Shown piece after piece: positions 57,844 through 64,000 of a DNA stretch of 64,000 nt (positions are counted from its first letter, which is position 1; each line of letters opens with the position of its first letter). The position numbers and the translations under genes were made by a program. The stretch covers positions 868,001 to 932,000 of the forward strand of contig NC_013517.1 in assembly GCF_000024405.1 (NCBI RefSeq), written 5' to 3'. Source of the stretch: Sebaldella termitidis ATCC 33386. GTDB lineage: Bacteria; Fusobacteriota; Fusobacteriia; Fusobacteriales; Leptotrichiaceae. The notes beneath the pieces are model-generated. The model had not been told where the DNA came from. It did not search any database and was given only the letters and a program-made list of their open reading frames with translations.

Positions 57844-58477
57844 AGAAGATAAATTAAATGAGATATTAGAAAGATTTCCTCATATGTATAATATTGATAT
57901 AGGAAGTAACAACGAATTTCTCATAAACTCAATTTATGAAGAAATAAGAAGCTTAAATCAAGCAATATATGATTTAAGTAAAGTAATTGATGTAGAAAAT
58001 GCAAATGGTGTCTGGCTTGATAATATTGGTAGAATATTTAATGTTGTAAGAGAAACAGGTGAAGATGACGAAAGTTACCGTATTAGAATTTTAGCTTATT
58101 GGCTGACAGTAAGTAGAAATGCAACTACAGAAATCATAATAAAATTTCTAATGTCGGCAATAGAAGACGAAACAAATTTATTTAAATATGAAAATGGAAT
58201 TGGGGAAATAACAATTATTTTGAATAAAAAGCTAAGGGCAGAGATAAAAAACACAATTGAAAAATCTTTGCTGGATATAAAAGCAGCCGGCGTAAACTTA
58301 AACTTATTTTTTCAATATAAAATGCAAGTAGGTAGTTATATATGTGGAATATCTCAAGCTGGAACTGAGATACAATTATATATAGAAGAAATACTGATAG
58401 ATGATATATTCCAAAATAAAGGGTATGAAACAAATATATCTAAATCAGGAGTAATAGGAATGGAGGGAATATATTAA
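57836..58477 (+). CDS. Tail protein, DUF2612 (tail protein I-like)
   Basis: The 213-residue protein has the DUF2612 pattern: ILERFPHMYNIDIGSNNEFL, ANGVWLDNIGRIFNVVRETG, DDESYRIRILAYWLTVSRNA. It connects baseplate to the fibre, downstream of J. Confidence 0.85.
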   Translation: MYREDKLNEILERFPHMYNIDIGSNNEFLINSIYEEIRSLNQAIYDLSKVIDVENANGVWLDNIGRIFNVVRETGEDDESYRIRILAYWLTVSRNATTEIIIKFLMSAIEDETNLFKYENGIGEITIILNKKLRAEIKNTIEKSLLDIKAAGVNLNLFFQYKMQVGSYICGISQAGTEIQLYIEEILIDDIFQNKGYETNISKSGVIGMEGIY

Positions 58478-59325
58478 TGGGATTCTTGAAATGGAAAGAT
58501 TGGGCAGGGGGAGCTTTAAATGTTTTTAAAGAAACACCAGCTAGTGATATTGGTGAAGGCTTAATCCGTCATGAATGGCAAGGAGATAAATATAACGTAC
58601 AACAGATAGGAACGACTCTAAAAGCAGAGATAATGAATAATTTACAAATGGGGTTGAATTTTTTAGTAGATTCTAATCATACTGTAGTAAATAGTGAAGA
58701 TCATTATACTGTTGCTATAGATGGTCTTAAAACGACTACTTCTAATTCTGATGGATACGAACTTACAGAAAATTTACACTTTTCAATTAAGACAACAGAA
58801 GAAAATATAAATGGTGTCAGTAAATTAATTATTAACGGAGATAGCTATGATTTACAAAAAAAAGAAGAGGGTACTGTTGTTGAGTTAAATCAGTTGGATT
58901 TAAAAGCCGACAAAGTTTATAGTGTTTATTTTGATGGAGCAGGATTTATTATAGATAGTTCATCATTACAAGCTACAGAAAAAACAGCCGGAATAATAAC
59001 ACTCGAACAAATTAAAAGTGAAATAGAAAACTCATTTGAATTAAAAGCAAGTATTCCGGGGTATGAAAAAAGACCGAACGGGATAATGGAACAGTGGTTT
59101 TTAGCTCAAGCACTCTCTTCAAATGGTGAAGCAGGAACAATTGTAAATTTCCCTTATCCTTATGAAAATTCTGTGTTGGATATACGTGGCGGAGATGGCG
59201 GGAGTGGGGCACATTCTGTAGGAATAAGGATATTAAGCAAGACACAATGTATTGTTTGGGGGAAGCTTCCGGGTACTACAGGTTATATTGATACAACAGT
59301 AAGAATCTTTGTGAAAGGATATTAG
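58477..59325 (+). CDS. Tail fibre/receptor-binding protein
   Basis: The 282-residue protein has an N-terminal attachment segment (FKETPASDIGEGLIRHEWQG) and a C-terminal module (RPNGIMEQWFLAQALSSNGE, NFPYPYENSVLDIRG, TVRIFVKGY) of the gp53-like putative tail fibre C-terminus, often trimeric with receptor binding. The middle is beta-rich. Such a domain usually shows strain variation. Confidence 0.8.
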   Translation: MGFLKWKDWAGGALNVFKETPASDIGEGLIRHEWQGDKYNVQQIGTTLKAEIMNNLQMGLNFLVDSNHTVVNSEDHYTVAIDGLKTTTSNSDGYELTENLHFSIKTTEENINGVSKLIINGDSYDLQKKEEGTVVELNQLDLKADKVYSVYFDGAGFIIDSSSLQATEKTAGIITLEQIKSEIENSFELKASIPGYEKRPNGIMEQWFLAQALSSNGEAGTIVNFPYPYENSVLDIRGGDGGSGAHSVGIRILSKTQCIVWGKLPGTTGYIDTTVRIFVKGY

Positions 59326-59333
59326 GTGGAAAA

Positions 59334-59786
59334 ATGTATTTATTATTTAATAAGCAGGGTGAATTTTCAGGATTTTCATACGGAAATTTAACTGATAAAG
59401 AGAAAGAAGATGGTTTCAATATAAAAGAAATCACAGATGAGGAACATAAAACCTATATAGAAAAAACAAATATGAAAGGATATACTTACTACCTTGAAAA
59501 TGATGAGGTAGTTGAGAGAAGTCCAAAGCCTGATTTGTTTCATATTTGGAATACAGAAAGTAAAGAATGGAATTATAAAAAAGAGTTAGAAATTTCAGTA
59601 CTTGAAGAGGAACTAGGAAGTTTGGAATTGGAAATAACTAATATACAAAAAGAAATAAAAAATCTTAAAGAAGCTGGAAAAACTTTTGCAGCAAAGAAGT
59701 TGGAAAAGGAAAATATAGAACTCGATAAAACATATCAGGAAAAACTAAAGAGATATGAAGAATTAACAGGAGAGGAGGAAAAATGA
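59334..59786 (+). CDS. Tail fibre assembly-like protein
   Basis: The 150-residue protein has an N-terminal domain with FHIWNTESKEWNYKKE, which recalls the W...W motif of caudoviral tail fibre assembly chaperones, and a C-terminal coiled coil (LEEELGSLELEITNIQKEIK). It follows the fibre gene directly. Confidence 0.65.
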   Translation: MYLLFNKQGEFSGFSYGNLTDKEKEDGFNIKEITDEEHKTYIEKTNMKGYTYYLENDEVVERSPKPDLFHIWNTESKEWNYKKELEISVLEEELGSLELEITNIQKEIKNLKEAGKTFAAKKLEKENIELDKTYQEKLKRYEELTGEEEK

Positions 59787-60442
59787 AAAAAATATGTTTG
59801 ATAATAGGGCACGGACAATATAAAAAAGATAAAAATGGACAAACATACAGAGAACCGGGAGCGACTAATCCACACAACAAATATACTGAGTTTCAATATA
59901 ACAGCGAATTAGTGCCTAAAATATCTGAAAAACTTAAAGGACAATATGAAGTCTTGATTGAAAATAGAGGTAATAACAGCATTGAAGATACAAGTAAAAT
60001 AAATGCTTTTAATCCAGAGCTTATAATTTCATTTCATTGTAATGACTCGGAAAATGATACGGCAACAGGAACTGAGGCTATCTATTATCCCGGAAGTGTA
60101 AAGGGAAAAGGATTGGCAACAATAGTTTCTAAAAATGTTTCAGCAGCTTTAGGACTTAAAAATAGAGGGGCAAAGGAGCCGTGGCAAGGAAGGGGGAATG
60201 GATTATTATCGAGAACGAAAGCACCTTGCATTATCAGTGAAGGCTTTTTCATTGATAATGATAATGATTTAAGTGCCGGATTAAATAAAATGAACGATTA
60301 TGCAGATGCAATTGTTAAAAGCATACATGAATTTTTAGGAGATGAAACAGTGCAGCCAAATCCTGATCCGGTTCCAGATCTGGATGAAACTATTTATATA
60401 GTAAAAAATGGACAAAAAATAGGAGAAATAAAATATTATTAG
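59783..60442 (+). CDS. Endolysin: N-acetylmuramoyl-L-alanine amidase (Amidase_3)
   Basis: The 219-residue enzyme has zinc ligands in LIIGHGQY (residue 9 region), FQYNSELV (glutamate/aspartate region), ISFHCNDSENDTATGTEAIY and the catalytic glutamate in CIISEGFFIDN. It cuts the amide bond between glycan and stem peptide. C-terminal residues 190-219 may be a small binding tail. No signal peptide, so it needs a holin. Confidence 0.9.
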   Translation: MKKICLIIGHGQYKKDKNGQTYREPGATNPHNKYTEFQYNSELVPKISEKLKGQYEVLIENRGNNSIEDTSKINAFNPELIISFHCNDSENDTATGTEAIYYPGSVKGKGLATIVSKNVSAALGLKNRGAKEPWQGRGNGLLSRTKAPCIISEGFFIDNDNDLSAGLNKMNDYADAIVKSIHEFLGDETVQPNPDPVPDLDETIYIVKNGQKIGEIKYY

Positions 60443-60450
60443 GAGGAAAT

Positions 60451-60783
60451 ATGGGAAATATATTAAATATGATAAAGATTTTTTTAGGAACAATAACAAT
60501 TTTTGACTGGATATTGATAGGGGTAGCCGTAGTAGGGGTTGGATATGCATGTTATAAAAATTTCGATGCTGTAAAACAAATGGGATTAGAAGCTATGAAG
60601 CAAGCTCAAATAAAGTATTTCGGTGCTACTGGTGCTGAAAGAAAACAAAAGGCTATACAGATATTCAAAAGTATGAAGTTTGTTCAAAAATCAGCTATTT
60701 TAAAGCTAATTCCAATTGAAAAATTATATGATTTCTTTGAAAAATTATATCAGAAAAATAAGGATGAAATAAAAGCAAAATAA
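60451..60783 (+). CDS. Holin-like membrane protein, 110 residues
   Basis: One clear transmembrane helix (FDWILIGVAVVGVGYACYK, residues 20-38) after an N-terminal hydrophobic stretch, then a helical tail. Location directly after the endolysin suggests a holin or pinholin, but the sequence itself is not diagnostic. Confidence 0.55.
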   Translation: MGNILNMIKIFLGTITIFDWILIGVAVVGVGYACYKNFDAVKQMGLEAMKQAQIKYFGATGAERKQKAIQIFKSMKFVQKSAILKLIPIEKLYDFFEKLYQKNKDEIKAK

Positions 60784-60800
60784 TATAACAGGAGGGCAGC

Positions 60801-61025
60801 ATGAGGAAGATGAAGAGAATTATATTATTAATAGCCGTAATAGGATTAATTCTTATTACGGCTGGGTATGGATATTATATAAAAGAAAAAGAGACATTCT
60901 ATAACTGTACTCAAGCAAAATTGAAAGGTTATTACAACATTCCAAAAGAGAGCAAATTATATAGAAAATCATTAGATAGAGACAATAATGGTGTGGCTTG
61001 TGAGGTTAGCGAGGATCAGTTATGA
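60801..61025 (+). CDS. Excalibur calcium-binding domain protein
   Basis: The 74-residue protein has a membrane anchor (IILLIAVIGLILITAGYGYY) and an Excalibur-type domain: FYNCTQAKLKGYYN ... YRKSLDRDNNGVACEVS, with the DxDxDGxxC calcium motif. Phage lysis cassettes carry such proteins; it may act as a lysis accessory or an Rz-like protein. AGGAGGGCAGC site. Confidence 0.75.
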   Translation: MRKMKRIILLIAVIGLILITAGYGYYIKEKETFYNCTQAKLKGYYNIPKESKLYRKSLDRDNNGVACEVSEDQL

Positions 61026-61615
61026 CTGCAGGTTTTATAATGTCACTTGGTGGTCTCATAGGATTTGTAGGATTTGCGATATGGGGGCTTGTAAAATATG
61101 TTTTAAAAGATGACGATATTACAAATAAGGAAATAGAAGAAAAAAATCAGATGAGACACGAAGAAACACAGAAAACATTTCAGAGAATGACACAGGCAAT
61201 TGACAATTTAACAGATACAATGCAGGGGAAATATATAAGTCCTCAAAATTTTTCCGATTCTGTAAGTCTGAAGTTTAAAGAACTCCAACTGCTATTCTAT
61301 TCGACCGTGGAAAAGAACAATGTGCAACAAAATTATGATGATATTATGAAAGAAATTGATATAAGAATAGAAGAAAAGCAGAATGAACTTGAAAATAATA
61401 TAAAGCTTTCGGGGAACTCAGAACTATCTAAACTAATATTATCAGAATTAAAACCTATTTTCTTGAATTACTCTGAAAAAATTAAAGATGCTTTTTTCAA
61501 GTATCGTGAAAGTTTGCTGGAAGGAGAAGCAAAGAAGGGTGAAACAAAAAGAGAAATTTCAAATCATACGCAAGAAAGCATATTAAAATGCAAAGAAAAA
61601 TTAGAAACCAGATAA
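61022..61615 (+). CDS. Membrane protein with long coiled coil, 197 residues
   Basis: An N-terminal transmembrane helix (TAGFIMSLGGLIGFVGFAIW) is followed by a charged coil (NKEIEEKNQMRHEETQKTFQ) and further helical repeats. Overlaps the previous stop. It is a plausible spanin-like or lysis-regulating protein. It is followed by a terminator. Confidence 0.55.
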   Translation: MTAGFIMSLGGLIGFVGFAIWGLVKYVLKDDDITNKEIEEKNQMRHEETQKTFQRMTQAIDNLTDTMQGKYISPQNFSDSVSLKFKELQLLFYSTVEKNNVQQNYDDIMKEIDIRIEEKQNELENNIKLSGNSELSKLILSELKPIFLNYSEKIKDAFFKYRESLLEGEAKKGETKREISNHTQESILKCKEKLETR

Positions 61616-61616
61616 A

Positions 61617-61645
61617 AAAGCAGCCTTAATGACTGCTTATTTTTT
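61617..61645. terminator. Bidirectional terminator at the end of the late operon
   Basis: AAGCAG pairs with CTGCTT across CCTTAATGA, with T runs on both sides, between the converging late operon and the DUF6440 gene. Confidence 0.75.
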
Positions 61646-61834
61646 TACAATAACTTTTCCTGTTTTATCTAGTTTAGGAGTTAGGGAAGTTCCAGATCTT
61701 AAGTATATAACTCCAGTATCTTCATCAACAAACTCATCTATTTTAGTATCGTACTTACTAAATATAATAGCTATAATAGCAAAGAAACTTATGATAATGA
61801 TAATCATAAAAGTTTTTCCTGCTCTTTTTTTCAT
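61637..61834 (-). CDS. DUF6440-like membrane protein, second copy
   Basis: The 65-residue protein has a basic N-terminus, a membrane helix (FMIIIIISFFAIIAIIF) and the domain VDEDTGVIYLRSGTSLTPKL DKTGKVIV (two pieces), matching DUF6440. In the circular phage it would lie 48 bp after the integrase stop, so could be co-transcribed with integrase. AGGA-type site. Confidence 0.65.
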   Translation of the reverse strand: MKKRAGKTFMIIIIISFFAIIAIIFSKYDTKIDEFVDEDTGVIYLRSGTSLTPKLDKTGKVIVKK

Positions 61835-61999
61835 AATTATTCCTACTTTCTATTTGATTTATTCATTAATAAATGATAAAATCAACTTGCATGGAGTGAT
61901 TTTGTCACTTTAAAAAGGGAGCTGTGAGAGGCTTCCTTTGTGCATTTAGATGCTGTTGCACGGGTATATTTTTTGGTTAGTGATAAAAAAAGTTTATCC

Positions 62000-62011
62000 C
62001 CACTTCCACCA
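62000..62011 (+). other. attR core
   Basis: CCACTTCCACCA, identical to the attL core at 11283-11294. The prophage ends here; the 165 bp before it has no forward gene, but encodes on the minus strand the phage half of the integrase C-terminus used in the circular form. Confidence 0.85.
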
Positions 62012-62024
62012 ATAGTATCCCGAA

Positions 62025-62287
62025 CTAAAAATTTATAAATTGGAGTTTCACCTCGACTCTATCCTTATATATGATGACTTTATCCACGAATGTTTCAACA
62101 ACATTTCTCTTAAAATCATCATTTTTTTGTTCAAATTTTTCTGCTAAATCTTTCAAGTATGCTTTTATATCTTTCCGAGATATAACATCTGTATTATTTA
62201 ATAAATTCAATTCAAGCTGCAGATCATGCAGATTCTTTTCCAGCTCTTGGTTTTTTACATTATATTCTTCTTTTGTTATTATTGAAT
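62025..62287 (-). pseudogene. Remnant of an older serine recombinase (C-terminal fragment)
   Basis: About 87 codons (ITKEEYNVKNQELEKN ... VISRKDIKAYLKDLAEKFEQ ... VIIYKDRVEVKLQFINF) match the C-terminus of the present integrase (KAYVRKLVEGLENK, ILVFKGHITIRLKFFG). It ends 13 bp from the attR core in the same orientation, and its upstream part is missing behind an IS element. An earlier element must have been inserted at the same ssrA site. Confidence 0.75.
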
Positions 62288-63126
62288 CTGGAATGGCAAC
62301 AAAAATTTAGACAGTTTTTCAAAAATTCTACAGGGTTTAAATATCCTAATGTAGAATGTATTCTATAATTGTTAAACCAATTAATGTAGTCTGCTAATTT
62401 CACTTCTAATTCATTAAATGTATTGAATATACTATTATTGTATTGATAAATTCTGTTAAAAGTAGACTCTGCTACTGCATTATCATATGGATTTCCTTTT
62501 CTACTCAAAGACTGTGATATTCCAAAGGAACCAAGGGCTTCATCAATAATGTAATTATTAAATTCACTTCCTCTGTCACTATGAAATATTTTTATCTTTT
62601 TCAAATTTACTTTTATTCCTGCCAAGGCTCTGTATACTTATTCTGCACTCTTTTTTCTTCCTACACTGTACCCAACTATCTGTCTATTAAAAATATCAAC
62701 AAAAAGACAAATGTAGTTCCATTTGCTATTCACCCTTACATATGTGAGATCACTTACCAATATTTCTAGAGGATTTTTACTTTTAAATTCTCTATTCAAA
62801 AGATTACCGGTCTTATTTTCCGATATTTTGATATTAACAGGTTTGTAACTGGCTTTTGTATAGCTTGAAACAAGACCTGATTTTTTCATTATTCTACTGA
62901 TTTTTCTTCTTGAAACTATATATTTTAATTTAGAAAGTTCAATTTTTATCTTTCTAGTCTCATAATTATTTCTACTATCTTTGAATATTTTTTTTATTGT
63001 CTGTTCCAAAATATCTGTATCTTCTTTTTTTACTGCTTTATAATAGTAAGTACTTCTAGATATTTTGAGGACACGATATATTGCTGATACTGAATATTTA
63101 TGTATATTTGCTTTTATTATACTTAT
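62260..63126 (-). pseudogene. IS3-family transposase orfB, interrupted
   Basis: The frame encodes an rve integrase core: SDLTYVRVNSKWNYI and LFVDIFNRQIVGYSVGRKKS, then HSDRGSEFNN (second D) and AVAESTFN (catalytic E), ending near YRIHSTLGYLNPVEFLKN. An in-frame TAA at 62638-62640 splits it between SAE and VYRALAG. Downstream the frame runs past the inverted repeat into flanking DNA, so the natural stop is lost or altered. Confidence 0.85.
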
Positions 63127-63489
63127 TTTCGTCCTAAGATCAGCCCCGCTTGCTTTAGGATATCATTCTCCATTTCTAAATCTTTATTTCTCTTTTTTGG
63201 TTGAATATTTTCAAGTTCCAGTTCACTTCTGTTTTCTTTTTCTTTAAAGTATCCGCTATTGTCATATTGACTAAGCCATCTCCCTATTACTGATACATGA
63301 ATATCGTATTCTTTTGCTATATCTGCCTTACTTTTCCCATTTTGGTATAACTGGACTATTTGTTTCTTAAAAGTGGATGCGTAATTTCTTCTCTTTCTTT
63401 TTTTAGCTGCTATTTGCTATCTCCTTCTTTTTATCATAATTATTTTATATTAACTTATTTTTTCTGTCCAGTTTAGTGTAACCCATCCA
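62289..63489 (-). mobile_element. IS3-family insertion sequence (decayed)
   Basis: Ends share TGGA-type imperfect inverted repeats: TGGAATGGCAACA...GACAG at 62289 and the complement of the right end, TGGATGGGTTACA...GACAG, at 63489. It holds orfA and orfB in the -1 relation of the family, about 1.2 kb. A target duplication is not obvious, suggesting a deletion after insertion. Confidence 0.75.
63123..63413 (-). CDS. IS3-family transposase orfA
   Basis: The ~96-residue HTH protein (KKRKRRNYASTFKKQIVQLY, YQNGKSKADIAKEYDIHVSV, GRWLSQYDNSGYF, EMENDILKQAGLILGRK) is typical orfA. The expected ATG is ATA at 63411-63413, with GGAG seven bases upstream. A slippery AAAATAA at its end would give the orfAB fusion by -1 frameshift. 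Confidence 0.75.
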   Translation of the reverse strand: MAAKKRKRRNYASTFKKQIVQLYQNGKSKADIAKEYDIHVSVIGRWLSQYDNSGYFKEKENRSELELENIQPKKRNKDLEMENDILKQAGLILGRK

Positions 63490-63503
63490 ATTTTTCATTA
63501 AGA

Positions 63504-64000
63504 GTGATAGAGAAAATGTTTAGATATTATGGCTTGATAATAAATATTGATAAAATTGATACATTCTATAAAATGAAACATTTGCCACTACATTTTTTAA
63601 GGAAATATGATTTAGAAGAAGGAAATAAAAATGATATCAGACTCATAGAATTGAAAGATACAACTTTTAATATACCAGTTTTAAAAGATAGAAGTAAGGA
63701 AAAATATTATTTCCAATGTGAAGGTTCTTATTCATCGGATGACAGAACTTTTTTTCCCCCAGACTGATCTATTTAAGACTGAGAGAGTAACTAAAATATC
63801 AAAAGTGAGATTTTCTAATATTGTAAATGAAATGGGAGGATCATTTGATATTAATAATCCAGCAAAATTATTTAGGAGAAGAATTGAAATACTGGAACCA
63901 CTACTAGTGGTTATCTAAAAGAATATATTGGAGAAACAGGACTGTTAGATGTAAATTTTGATGGTTTAACAAAATCTGCTCATGAGAAAGATGTAGAAGA
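63504..64000 (+). pseudogene. Frameshifted unknown gene (runs off the window)
   Basis: A coding-like frame (YYGLIINIDKIDTFYKMKHL ... EKYYFQCEGSYSS) shifts by +1 near the T/C run at 63752-63760 into SKVRFSNIVNEMGGSFDINN, and back near 63890 to TSGYLKEYIGETGLLDVNFD, continuing to the edge. Two indels break it. I do not recognise the family; it probably belonged to the older element or the chromosome beyond. Confidence 0.6.

Noticed and set aside
61629..61913. Plus-strand 94-codon frame after the late operon
   Set aside because: It begins within the terminator and is antisense to the DUF6440 gene, which has a family match.

Overview
The window is AT-rich with short intergenic gaps and strong AGGAGG-type ribosome binding sites. 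It looks like a chromosome segment from a low-GC anaerobe, most likely a Fusobacteriota member (Sebaldella/Leptotrichia-like). That placement is inferred from codon use, the fused glutamate synthase gene and the 5S/tmRNA character, not from a search. It has three parts.

(1) 1-11294, host chromosome. A rightward catabolic cluster holds a DUF2877 protein (AllH-like oxamate carbamoyltransferase subunit, 5' end outside the window), carbamate kinase, a 12-TM-type permease and a cytosine-deaminase-like amidohydrolase. This fits fermentative breakdown of a purine- or pyrimidine-derived compound, ending in carbamoyl phosphate and ATP. A leftward FCD-type GntR regulator follows, then two small putative promoter-terminator RNA units, two unknown small genes (one secreted), and a 761-residue flavoprotein fusing a ferredoxin-NADP reductase/DHOD-B-like subunit to a GltD-type NADPH glutamate synthase subunit. 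A second paralogous GntR gene and the tmRNA gene ssrA complete this part.

(2) About 11283-62011, a complete ~50.7 kb prophage inserted at the 3' end of ssrA. A 12-bp core (CCACTTCCACCA) is repeated at both ends. A leftward block (22808 to 11273) carries methyltransferase, antirepressors, ERF annealing protein, SSB, many small unknown genes and the serine integrase. A CI-like repressor and ImmA-like protease sit at 23.0-23.9 kb, and four copies of a 19-bp operator lie on both sides. The rightward early block has two inverted cargo genes with a shared promoter module, a nuclease, a putative iteron origin, a Phg_2220_C initiator and DnaC-like loader, two DNA methyltransferases, membrane proteins, an HNH nuclease, two Com-like zinc fingers and a secreted thermonuclease. 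A 680-bp RNA-rich gap (38244-38925) follows, and then a full myovirus late region: terminases, portal, capsid, contractile sheath and tube, frameshifted tail chaperone, tape measure, baseplate, fibre, amidase and holin candidates.

(3) 62012-64000, the right flank. It has the C-terminal remnant of another serine recombinase lying against the same site, so ssrA was occupied earlier. A decayed IS3-family element and a frameshifted unknown gene follow.

The most unusual item is an RNA at 38443-38549 inside the prophage. It keeps the conserved 5S rRNA loop sequences and can form all the 5S helices with base pairs different from the canonical ones. It lies just upstream of a 21-residue hydrophobic peptide gene and between two other putative structured RNAs.
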